Source of the DNA: Sepiola atlantica
Taxonomy: Eukaryota > Mollusca > Cephalopoda > Sepiida > Sepiolidae
DNA: 64,000 nucleotides
Assembly (NCBI GenBank): GCA_963556195.1
Contig: CAUVYP010001193.1
Span: 310,001 to 374,000 of the forward strand
Reading direction: 5' to 3'
Part shown: one piece after another, positions 50,799-63,906 of the stretch
How positions within the stretch are numbered: position 1 is the stretch's first letter
Layout: each line of letters starts with the position of its first letter
Made by a program: the position numbers and the translations under genes
The notes under the pieces: model-generated
Database searches by the model: none
Seen by the model: the letters and a program-made list of their open reading frames with translations, nothing else
What the model was told of the DNA's origin: nothing

Positions 50799-53700
50799 CC
50801 TGATGAAATCAAGTGAAAATCGTCTCGCACAACGTGTTTTTACTCAGTTATTCACGAATATCGTTTACACAAACATCCACATTCAAAAGTCATAATTCCA
50901 TGTTATAAAGCGTAAATATGATGAAATCTAGTGAAAATCGACTCGCACAACGTGTTTTTCATTAGTTATTCACGTATACCGTTTACACAAACATCCACAT
51001 TCGAAAGTCATAATTCCATGTTGTAAAGCGTAAACCTGATGAAATCTAGTGAAAATTGACTCGCACAACGTGTTTTTCATTAGTTATTCACGAATATCGT
51101 TTACACAAACATCCACATTCGAAAGTCATAATTCCATGTTGTAAAGCGTAAACCTGATAAAATCTAGTGAAAATCGACTCGCACAACGTGTTTTTCATTA
51201 GTTATTCACGAATATCGTTTACACAAACATCCACATTCGAAAGTCATAATTCCATGTTGTAAAGCGTAAACCTGATGAAATCTAGTGAAAATCGTCTCGC
51301 ACAACGTGTTTTTTCACTCAGTTATACACGAATATCGTTTACACAAACATCCACATTCAAAAGTCATAATTCCATGTTATAAAGCGTAAACCTGATGAAA
51401 TCTAGTGAAAATCGACTCACACAACGTGTTTTTCATTAGTTTTTCACGAATATCGATTACACGCACATCCACATTAGAAAGTCATAATTCCATGTTGTAA
51501 AGCGTAAACCTGATGAAATCTAGTGAAAATCGACTCGCACAACGTGTTTTTCATTAGTTATTCACGAATATCGTTTACACAAACATCCACATTCGAAAGT
51601 CATAATTCCATGTTGTAAAGCGTAAACCTGATGAAATCTAGTGAAAATCGTCTCGCACAACGTGTTTTTTCATTCAGTTATACACGAATATCGTTTACAC
51701 AAACATCCACATTCAAAAGTCATAATTCCATGTTATAAAGCGTAAACCTGATGAAATCTAGTGAAAATCGACTCACACAACGTGTTTTTCATTAGTTATT
51801 CACGGATATCGTTTACACAAACATCCACATTCGAAAGTCATAATTCCATGTTGTAAAGCGTAAACCTGATGAAATCAAGTGAAAATCGACGCGCACAACG
51901 TGTTTTTCATTAGTTATTCACGAATATCGTTTACACAAACATCCACATTCGAAAGTCATAATTCCATGTTGTAAAGCGTAAACCTGATGAAATCAAGTGA
52001 AAATCGTCTCGCACAACGTGTTTTTACTCAGTTATTCACGAATATCGATTAGACAAACATCCACATTCTAAATTCATAAATCCATGTTGTAAAGCGTAAA
52101 CCTGATGAAATCTAGTGAAAATCGTCTCGCACAACGTGTTTTTCATTAGTTTTTCACGAATATCGATTACACGCACATCCACATTAGAAAGTCATAATTC
52201 CATGTTGTAAAGCGTAAACCGTATGAAATCAAGTGAAAATCGTCTCGCACAACGTGTTTTTCATTAGTTATTCACGTATATCGTTTACACAAACATCCAC
52301 ATTCAAAAGTCGTAATTACATGATGTAAAGCGTAAACCTGATGAAATCTAGTGAAAATCGACTCGCACAACGTGTTTTTCATTAGTTATTCACGGATATC
52401 CTTTACACAAACATCCACATTCGAAAGTCATAATTCCATGTTGTAAAGCGTAAACCTGATGAAATCTAGTGAAAATCGTCTCGCACAACGTGTTTTTCAT
52501 TAGTTTTTCACGAATATTGATTACACGCACATCCACATTAGCAAGTCATAATTCCATGTTGTAAAGCGTAAACCTGATGAAATCAAGTGAAAATCGTCTC
52601 GCACAACGTGTTTTTACTCAGTTATTCACGAATATCGATTACACGCACATCCACATTAGAAAGTCATAATTCCATGTTGTAAAGCGTAAACCGTATGAAA
52701 TCAAGTGAAAATCGTCTCGCACAACGTGTTTTTACTCAGTTATTCACGTATATCGTTTACACAAACATCCACATTCAAAAGTCATAATTCCATGTTATAA
52801 AGCGTAAACCTGATGAAATCTAGTGAAAATCGACTCGCACAACGTGTTTTTCATTAGTTATTCACGGTTATCGTTTACACAAACATCCACATTCGAAAGT
52901 CATAATTCCATGTTGTAAAGCGTAAACCGTATGAAATCAAGTGAAAATCGTCTCGCACAACGTGTTTTTACTCAGTTATTCACGTATATCGTTTACACAA
53001 ACATCCACATTCAAAAGTCATAATTCCATATTATAAAGCGTAAACCTGATGAAATCTAGTGAAAATCGACTCGCACAACGTGTTTTTCATTAGTTATTCA
53101 CGGATATCGTTTACACAAACATCCACATTCGAAAGTCATAATTCCATGTTGTAAAGCGTAAACCTGATGAAATCAAGTGAAAATCGACGCGCACAACGTG
53201 TTTTTCATTAGTTATTCACGTATATCGTTTACACAAACATCCACATTCGAAAGTCATAATTCCATGTTATAAAGCGTAAACCTGATGAAATCTAGTGAAA
53301 ATCGACTCGCACAACGTGTTTTTCATTAGTTATTCACGGATATCGTTTACACAAACATCCACATTCGAAAGTCATAATTCCATGTTGTAAAGCGTAAACC
53401 TGATGAAATCAAGTGAAAATCGACGCGCACAACGTGTTTTTCATTAGTTATTCACGTATATCGTTTACACAAACATCCACATTCGAAAGTCATAATTCCA
53501 TGTTGTAAAGCGTAAACCTGATGAAATCTAGTGAAAATCGACTCGCACAACGTGTTTTTCATTAGTTATTCACGGATATCGATTACACGCACATCCACAT
53601 TAGAAAGTCATAATTCCATGTTGTAAAGCGTAAACCTGATGAAATCAAGTGAAAATCGTCTCGCACAACGTGTTTTTACTCAGTTATTCACGAATATCGT

Positions 53701-56700
53701 TTACACAAACATCCACATTCAAAAGTCATAATTCCATGTTATAAAGCGTAAATATGATGAAATCTAGTGAAAATCGACTCGCACAACGTGTTTTTCATTA
53801 GTTATTCACGTATATCGTTTACACAAACATCCACATTCGAAAGTCATAATTCCATGTTGTAAAGCGTAAACCTGATGAAATCTAGTGAAAATTGACTCGC
53901 ACAACGTGTTTTTCATTAGTTATTCACGAATATCGTTTACACAAACATCCACATTCGAAAGTCATAATTCCATGTTGTAAAGCGTAAACCTGATGAAATC
54001 TAGTGAAAATCGTCTCGCACAACGTGTTTTTTCACTCAGTTATACACGAATATCGTTTACACAAACATCCACATTCAAAAGTCATAATTCCATGTTATAA
54101 AGCGTAAACCTGATGAAATCTAGTGAAAATCGACTCACACAACGTGTTTTTCATTAGTTTTTCACGAATATCGATTACACGCACATCCACATTAGAAAGT
54201 CATAATTCCATGTTGTAAAGCGTAAACCTGATGAAATCTAGTGAAAATCGACTCGCACAACGTGTTTTTCATTAGTTATTCACGAATATCGTTTACACAA
54301 ACATCCACATTCGAAAGTCATAATTCCATGTTGTAAAGCGTAAACCTGATGAAATCTAGTGAAAATCGTCTCGCACAACGTGTTTTTCATTAGTTATTCA
54401 CGTATATCGTTTACACAAACATCCACATTCAAAAGTCGTAATTACATGATGTAAAGCGTAAACCTGATGAAATCTAGTGAAAATCGACTCGCACAACGTG
54501 TTTTTCATTAGTTATTCACGGATATCCTTTACACAAACATCCACATTCGAAAGTCATAATTCCATGTTGTAAAGCGTAAACCTGATGAAATCTAGTGAAA
54601 ATCGTCTCGCACAACGTGTTTTTCATTAGTTTTTCACGAATATTGATTACACGCACATCCACATTAGAAAGTCATAATTCCATGTTGTAAAGCGTAAACC
54701 TGATGAAATCAAGTGAAAATCGTCTCGCACAACGTGTTTTTACTCAGTTATTTACGAATATCGATTAGACAAACATCCACATTCTAAATTCATAAATCCA
54801 TGTTGTAAAGCGTAAACCGTATGAAATCAAGTGAAAATCGTCTCGCACAACGTGTTTTTACTCAGTTATTCACGTATATCGTTTACACAAACATCCACAT
54901 TCAAAAGTCATAATTCCATGTTATAAAGCGTAAACCTGATGAAATCTAGTGAAAATCGACTCGCACAACGTGTTTTTCATTAGTTATTCACGAATATCGT
55001 TTACACAAACATCCACATTCAAAAGTCATAATTCCATGTTATAAAGCGTAAACCTGATGAAATCTAGTGAAAATCGACTCGCACAACGTATTTTTCATTA
55101 GTTATTCACGGATATCGTTTACACAAACATCCACATTCGAAAGTCATAATTCCATGTTGTAAAGCGTAAACCTGATGAAATCAAGTGAAAATCGACGCGC
55201 ACAACGTGTTTTTCATTAGTTATTCACGTATATCGTTTACACAAACATCCACATTCGAAAGTCATAATTCCATGTTATAAAGCGTAAACCTGATGAAATC
55301 TAGTGAAAATCGACTCGCACAACGTGTTTTTCATTAGTTATTCACGGATATCGTTTACACAAACATCCACATTCGAAAGTCATAATTCCATGTTGTAAAG
55401 CGTAAACCTGATGAAATCAAGTGAAAATCGACGCGCACAACGTGTTTTTCATTAGTTATTCACGTATATCGTTTACACAAACATCCACATTCGAAAGTCA
55501 TAATTCCATGTTGTAAAGCGTAAACCTGATGAAATCTAGTGAAAATCGACTCGCACAACGTGTTTTTCATTAGTTATTCACGGATATCGATTACACGCAC
55601 ATCCACATTAGAAAGTCATAATTCCATGTTGTAAAGCGTAAACCTGATGAAATCAAGTGAAAATCGTCTCGCACAACGTGTTTTTACTCAGTTATTCACG
55701 AATATCGTTTACACAAACATCCACATTCAAAAGTCATAATTCCATGTTATAAAGCGTAAATATGATGAAATCTAGTGAAAATCGACTCGCACAACGTGTT
55801 TTTCATTAGTTATTCACGTATATCGTTTACACAAACATCCACATTCGAAAGTCATAATTCCATGTTGTAAAGCGTAAACCTGATGAAATCTAGTGAAAAT
55901 TGACTCGCACAACGTGTTTTTCATTAGTTATTCACGAATATCGTTTACACAAACATCCACATTCGAAAGTCATAATTCCATGTTGTAAAGCGTAAACCTG
56001 ATGAAATCTAGTGAAAATCGTCTCGCACAACGTGTTTTTTCACTCAGTTATACACGAATATCGTTTACACAAACATCCACATTCAAAAGTCATAATTCCA
56101 TGTTATAAAGCGTAAACCTGATGAAATCTAGTGAAAATCGACTCACACAACGTGTTTTTCATTAGTTTTTCACGAATATCGATTACACGCACATCCACAT
56201 TAGAAAGTCATAATTCCATGTTGTAAAGCGTAAACCTGATGAAATCTAGTGAAAATCGACTCGCACAACGTGTTTTTCATTAGTTATTCACGAATATCGT
56301 TTACACAAACATCCACATTCGAAAGTCATAATTCCATGTTGTAAAGCGTAAACCTGATGAAATCTAGTGAAAATCGTCTCGCACAACGTGTTTTTCATTA
56401 GTTATTCACGTATATCGTTTACACAAACATCCACATTCAAAAGTCGTAATTACATGATGTAAAGCGTAAACCTGATGAAATCTAGTGAAAATCGACTCGC
56501 ACAACGTGTTTTTCATTAGTTATTCACGGATATCCTTTACACAAACATCCACATTCGAAAGTCATAATTCCATGTTGTAAAGCGTAAACCTGATGAAATC
56601 TAGTGAAAATCGTCTCGCACAACGTGTTTTTCATTAGTTTTTCACGAATATTGATTACACGCACATCCACATTAGAAAGTCATAATTCCATGTTGTAAAG

Positions 56701-58830
56701 CGTAAACCTGATGAAATCAAGTGAAAATCGTCTCGCACAACGTGTTTTTACTCAGTTATTCACGAATATCGATTAGACAAACATCCACATTCTAAATTCA
56801 TAAATCCATGTTGTAAAGCGTAAACCTGATGAAATCTAGTGAAAATCGTCTCGCACAACGTGTTTTTCATTAGTTATACACGAATATCGATTACACGCAC
56901 ATCCACATTAGAAAGTCATAATTCCATGTTGTAAAGCGTAAACCGTATGAAATCAAGTGAAAATCGACTCGCACAACGTGTTTTTCATTAGTTATTCACG
57001 GATATCGTTTACACAAACATTCACATTCGAAAGTCATAATTCCATGTTGTAAAGCGTAAACCTGATGAAATCAAGTGAAAATCGACGCGCACAACGTGTT
57101 TTTCATTAGTTATTCACGAATATCGTTTACACAAACATCCACATTCGAAAGTCATAATTCCATGTTGTAAAGCGTAAACCTGATGAAATCAAGTGAAAAT
57201 CGTCTCGCACAACGTGTTTTTACTCAGTTATTCACGAATATCGATTAGACAAACATCCACATTCTAAATTCATAAATCCATGTTGTAAAGCGTAAACCTG
57301 ATGAAATCTAGTGAAAATCGTCTCGCACAACGTGTTTTTCATTAGTTTTTCACGAATATCGATTACACGCACATCCACATTAGAAAGTCATAATTCCATG
57401 TTGTAAAGCGTAAACCGTATGAAATCAAGTGAAAATCGTCTCGCACAACGTGTTTTTACTCAGTTATTCACGTATATCGTTTACACAAACATCCACATTC
57501 AAAAGTCATAATTCCATGTTGTAAAGCGTAAACCTGATGAAATCTAGTGAAAATCGTCTCGCACAACGTGTTTTTCATTAGTTTTTCACGAATATCGATT
57601 ACACGCACATCCACATTAGAAAGTCATAATTCCATGTTGTAAAGCGTAAACCTGATGAAATCAAGTGAAAATCGACGCGCACAACGTGTTTTTCATTAGT
57701 TATTCACGTATATCGTTTACACAAACATCCACATTCGAAAGTCATAATTCCATGTTGTAAAGCGTAAACCTGATGAAATCTAGTGAAAATCGTCTCGCCA
57801 TTCGTGTTTTTCATTAGTTTTTCACGAATATCGATTACACGCACATCCACATTAGAAAGTCATAATTCCATGTTGTAAAGCGTAAACCGTATGAAATCAA
57901 GTGAAAATCGTCTCGCACAACGTGTTTTTCATTAGTTATTCACGTATATCGTTTACACAAACATCCACATTCGAAAGTCATAATTCCATGTTGTAAAGCG
58001 TAAACCGTATGAAATCAAGTGAAAATCGTCTCGCACAACGTGTTTTTCATTAGTTTTTCACGAATATCGTTTACACAAACATCCACATTCGAAAGTCATA
58101 ATTCCATGTTGTAAAGCGTAAACCTGATGAAATCTAGTGAAAATCGACTCGCACAACGTGTTTTTCATTAGTTATTCACGGATATCGTTTACACAAACAT
58201 CCACATTCGAAAGTCATAATTCCATGTTGTAAAGCGTAAACCTGATGAAATCAAGTGAAAATCGACTCGCACAACGTGTTTTTCATTAGTTATTCACGGA
58301 TATCGTTTACACAAACATCCACATTCGAAAGTCATAATTCCATGTTGTAAAGCGTAAACCTGATGAAATCAAGTGAAAATCGACGCGCACAACGGGTTTT
58401 TCATTAGTTATTCACGTATATCGTTTACACAAACATCCACATTCGAAAGTCATAATTCCATGTTGTAAAGCGTAAACCTGATGAAATCTAGTGAAAATCG
58501 ACTCGCACAACGTGTTTTTCATTAGTTATTCACGGATATCGATTACACGCACATCCACATTAGAAAGTCATAATTCCATGTTGTAAAGCGTAAACCTGAT
58601 GAAATCAAGTGAAAATCGTCTCGCACAACGTGTTTTTACTCAGTTATTCACGAATATCGTTTACACAAACATCCACATTCAAAAGTCATAATTCCATGTT
58701 ATAAAGCGTAAATATGATGAAATCTAGTGAAAATCGACTCGCACAACGTGTTTTTCATTAGTTATTCACGTATATCGTTTACACAAACATCCACATTCGA
58801 AAGTCATAATTCCATGTTGTAAAGCGTAAA
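50799..58830 (+). repeat. Large duplicated block, copy 2 (~8.0 kb)
   Basis: Homologous to 33.9-41.7 kb. It lacks attgcatg and gcactacg, which are fixed in both 31-mer copies, and has private changes of its own: gcaagtc near 52541, cggttatcg near 52866, ccatattat near 53028, tatttacg near 54751, and cgtattttt near 55088. These place the ~17 kb-scale duplication before the 31-mer tandem duplication at 30-37 kb. Confidence 0.83.
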
Positions 58831-60836
58831 CCGTATGAAATCAAGTGAAAATCGACGCGCACAACGTGTTTTTCATTAGTTATTCACGAATATCGTTTAC
58901 ACAAACATCCACATTCGAAAGTCATAATTCCATGTTGTAAAGCGTAAACCTGATGAAATCAAGTGAAAATCGTCTCGCACAACGTGTTTTTCATTAGTTA
59001 TTCACGTATATCGTTTACACAAACATCCACATTCAAAAGTCGTAATTACATGATGTAAAGCGTAAACCTGATGAAATCTAGTGAAAATCGACTCGCACAA
59101 CGTGTTTTTCATTAGTTATTCACGGATATCCTTTACACAAACATCCACATTCGAAAGTCATAATTCCATGTTGTAAAGCGTAAACCTGATGAAATCTAGT
59201 GAAAATCGTCTCGCACAACGTGTTTTTCATTAGTTTTTCACGAATATTGATTACACGCACATCCACATTAGAAAGTCATAATTCCATGTTGTAAAGCGTA
59301 AACCTGATGAAATCAAGTGAAAATCGTCTCGCACAACGTGTTTTTACTCAGTTATTCACGAATATCGATTAGACAAACATCCACATTCTAAATTCATAAT
59401 TCCATGTTGTAAAGCGTAAACCTGATGAAATCTAGTGAAAATCGTCTCGCACAACGTGTTTTTCATTAGTTTTTCACGAATATCGATTACACGCACATCC
59501 ACATTAGAAAGTCATAATTCCATGTTGTAAAGCGTAAACCGTATGAAATCAAGTGAAAATCGACTCGCACAACGTGTTTTTACTCAGTTATTCACGAATA
59601 TCGTTTACACAAACATCCACATTCGAAAGTCATAATTCCATGTTGTAAAGCGTAAACCTGATGAAAGCTAGCGAAAATCGTCTCGCACAACGTGTTTTTC
59701 ATTAGTTTTTCAGGAATATTGATTACACAAACATCCACATTCGAAAGTCATAATTCCATGTTGTAAAGCGTAAACCTGATGAAATCAAGTGAAAATCGTC
59801 TCGCACAACGTGTTTTTACTCAGTTATTCACGAATATCGATTAGACAAACATCCACATTCTAAATTCATAAATCCATGTTGTAAAGCGTAAACCTGATGA
59901 AATCTAGTGAAAATCGTCTCGCACAACGTGTTTTTCATTAGTTTTTCACGAATATCGATTACACGCACATCCACATTAGAAAGTCATAATTCCATGTTGT
60001 AAAGCGTAAACCGTATGAAATCAAGTGAAAATCGACTCGCACAACGTGTTTTTCATTAGTTATTCACGTATATCGTTTACACAAACATCCACATTCGAAA
60101 GTCATAATTCCATGTTGTAAAGCGTAAACCTGATGAAATCTAGTGAAAATTGACTCGCACAACGTGTTTTTCATTAGTTATTCACGAATATCGTTTACAC
60201 AAACATCCACATTCGAAAGTCATAATTCCATGTTGTAAAGCGTAAACCTGATGAAATCTAGTGAAAATCGACTCGCACAACGTGTTTTTCATTAGTTATT
60301 CACGAATATCGTTTACACAAACATCCACATTCAAAAGTCATAATTCCATGTTATAAAGCGTAAACCTGATGAAATCTAGTGAAAATCGACTCGCACAACG
60401 TGTTTTTCATTAGTTATTCACGTATATCGTTTACACAAACATCCACATTCGAAAGTCATAATTCCATGTTGTAAAGCGTAAACCTGATGAAATCTAGTGA
60501 AAATTGACTCGCACAACGTGTTTTTCATTAGTTTTTCACGAATATCGATTACACGCACATCCACATTAGAAAGTCATAATTCCATGTTGTAAAGCGTAAA
60601 CCGTATGAAATCAAGTGAAAATCGTCTCGCACAACGTGTTTTTACTCAGTTATTCACGAATATCGTTTACACAAACATCCACATTCAAAAGTCATAATTC
60701 CATGTTATAAAGCGTAAACCTGATGAAATCTAGTGAAAATCGACTCGCACAACGTGTTTTTCATTAGTTATTCACGGATATCGTTTACACAAACATCCAC
60801 ATTCGAAAGTCATAATTCCATGTTGTAAAGCGTAAA

Positions 60837-61780
60837 CCTGATGAAATCTAGTGAAAATCGTCTCGCACAACGTGTTTTTCATTAGTTTTTCACGAATATT
60901 GATTACACGCACATCCACATTAGAAAGTCATAATTCCATGTTGTAAAGCGTAAACCTGATGAAATCAAGTGAAAATCGTCTCGCACAACGTGTTTTTACT
61001 CAGTTATTCACGAATATCGATTAGACAAACATCCACATTCTAAATTCATAATTCCATGTTGTAAAGCGTAAACCTGATGAAATCTAGTGAAAATCGTCTC
61101 GCACAACGTGTTTTTCATTAGTTTTTCACGAATATCGATTACACGCACATCCACATTAGAAAGTCATAATTCCATGTTGTAAAGCGTAAACCGTATGAAA
61201 TCAAGTGAAAATCGTCTCGCACAACGTGTTTTTACTCAGTTATTCACGTATATCGTTTACACAAACATCCACATTCAAAAGTCATAATTCCATGTTATAA
61301 AGCGTAAACCTGATGAAATCTAGTGAAAATCGACTCGCACAACGTGTTTTTCATTAGTTATTCACGAATATCGTTTACACAAACATCCACATTCAAAAGT
61401 CATAATTCCATGTTATAAAGCGTAAACCTGATGAAATCTAGTGAAAATCGACTCGCACAACGTGTTTTTCATTAGTTATTCACGGATATCGTTTACACAA
61501 ACATCCACATTCGAAAGTCATAATTCCATGTTGTAAAGCGTAAACCTGATGAAATCAAGTGAAAATCGACGCGCACAACGTGTTTTTCATTAGTTATTCA
61601 CGTATATCGTTTACACAAACATCCACATTCGAAAGTCATAATTCCATGTTGTAAAGCGTAAACCTGATGAAATCTAGTGAAAATTGACTCGCACAACGTG
61701 TTTTTCATTAGTTATTCACGAATATCGTTTACACAAACATCCACATTCGAAAGTCATAATTCCATGTTGTAAAGCGTAAA
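60837..61780 (+). repeat. 8-mer HOR of 944 bp, tandem copy 1
   Basis: Eight 118-bp monomers: D* (aatattgattac), a C unit with the rarer 3' end taaattcataattcc, D, E, J, A2, B (T59), M. It is followed without a gap by an apparently identical copy. Confidence 0.9.
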
Positions 61781-62724
61781 CCTGATGAAATCTAGTGAAA
61801 ATCGTCTCGCACAACGTGTTTTTCATTAGTTTTTCACGAATATTGATTACACGCACATCCACATTAGAAAGTCATAATTCCATGTTGTAAAGCGTAAACC
61901 TGATGAAATCAAGTGAAAATCGTCTCGCACAACGTGTTTTTACTCAGTTATTCACGAATATCGATTAGACAAACATCCACATTCTAAATTCATAATTCCA
62001 TGTTGTAAAGCGTAAACCTGATGAAATCTAGTGAAAATCGTCTCGCACAACGTGTTTTTCATTAGTTTTTCACGAATATCGATTACACGCACATCCACAT
62101 TAGAAAGTCATAATTCCATGTTGTAAAGCGTAAACCGTATGAAATCAAGTGAAAATCGTCTCGCACAACGTGTTTTTACTCAGTTATTCACGTATATCGT
62201 TTACACAAACATCCACATTCAAAAGTCATAATTCCATGTTATAAAGCGTAAACCTGATGAAATCTAGTGAAAATCGACTCGCACAACGTGTTTTTCATTA
62301 GTTATTCACGAATATCGTTTACACAAACATCCACATTCAAAAGTCATAATTCCATGTTATAAAGCGTAAACCTGATGAAATCTAGTGAAAATCGACTCGC
62401 ACAACGTGTTTTTCATTAGTTATTCACGGATATCGTTTACACAAACATCCACATTCGAAAGTCATAATTCCATGTTGTAAAGCGTAAACCTGATGAAATC
62501 AAGTGAAAATCGACGCGCACAACGTGTTTTTCATTAGTTATTCACGTATATCGTTTACACAAACATCCACATTCGAAAGTCATAATTCCATGTTGTAAAG
62601 CGTAAACCTGATGAAATCTAGTGAAAATTGACTCGCACAACGTGTTTTTCATTAGTTATTCACGAATATCGTTTACACAAACATCCACATTCGAAAGTCA
62701 TAATTCCATGTTGTAAAGCGTAAA
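61781..62724 (+). repeat. 8-mer HOR of 944 bp, tandem copy 2
   Basis: Repeats 60837-61780 at exactly 944 bp, including the taaattcataattcc variant (61041 and 61985). I see no difference between the two copies by eye. The array then continues with a G59 B unit and a new order. Confidence 0.9.
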
Positions 62725-63906
62725 CCTGATGAAATCAAGTGAAAATCGACGCGCACAACGTGTTTTTCATTAGTTATTCACGGATATCGTTTACACAAAC
62801 ATCCACATTCGAAAGTCATAATTCCATGTTATAAAGCGTAAACCTGATGAAATCTAGTGAAAATCGACTCGCACAACGTGTTTTTCATTAGTTATTCACG
62901 TATATCGTTTACACAAACATCCACATTCGAAAGTCATAATTCCATGTTGTAAAGCGTAAACCTGATGAAATCTAGTGAAAATTGACTCGCACAACGTGTT
63001 TTTCATTAGTTATTCACGAATATCGTTTACACAAACATCCACATTCGAAAGTCATAATTCCATGTTGTAAAGCGTAAACCTGATGAAATCTAGTGAAAAT
63101 CGACTCGCACAACGTGTTTTTCATTAGTTATTCACGAATATCGTTTACACAAACATCCACATTCGAAAGTCATAATTCCATGTTGTAAAGCGTAAACCTG
63201 ATGAAATCTAGTGAAAATCGTCTCGCACAACGTGTTTTTTCACTCAGTTATACACGAATATCGTTTACACAAACATCCACATTCAAAAGTCATAATTCCA
63301 TGTTATAAAGCGTAAACCTGATGAAATCTAGTGAAAATCGACTCGCACAACGTGTTTTTCATTAGTTATTCACGGATATCGTTTACACAAACATTCACAT
63401 TCGAAAGTCATAATTCCATGTTGTAAAGCGTAAACCTGATGAAATCAAGTGAAAATCGACGCGCACAACGTGTTTTTCATTAGTTATTCACGAATATCGT
63501 TTACACAAACATCCACATTCGAAAGTCATAATTCCATGTTGTAAAGCGTAAACCTGATGAAATCAAGTGAAAATCGTCTCGCACAACGTGTTTTTACTCA
63601 GTTATTCACGAATATCGATTAGACAAACATCCACATTCTAAATTCATAAATCCATGTTGTAAAGCGTAAACCTGATGAAATCTAGTGAAAATCGTCTCGC
63701 ACAACGTGTTTTTCATTAGTTTTTCACGAATATCGATTACACGCACATCCACATTAGAAAGTCATAATTCCATGTTGTAAAGCGTAAACCGTATGAAATC
63801 AAGTGAAAATCGTCTCGCACAACGTGTTTTTACTCAGTTATTCACGAATATCGTTTACACAAACATCCACATTCAAAAGTCGTAATTACATGATGTAAAG
63901 CGTAAA

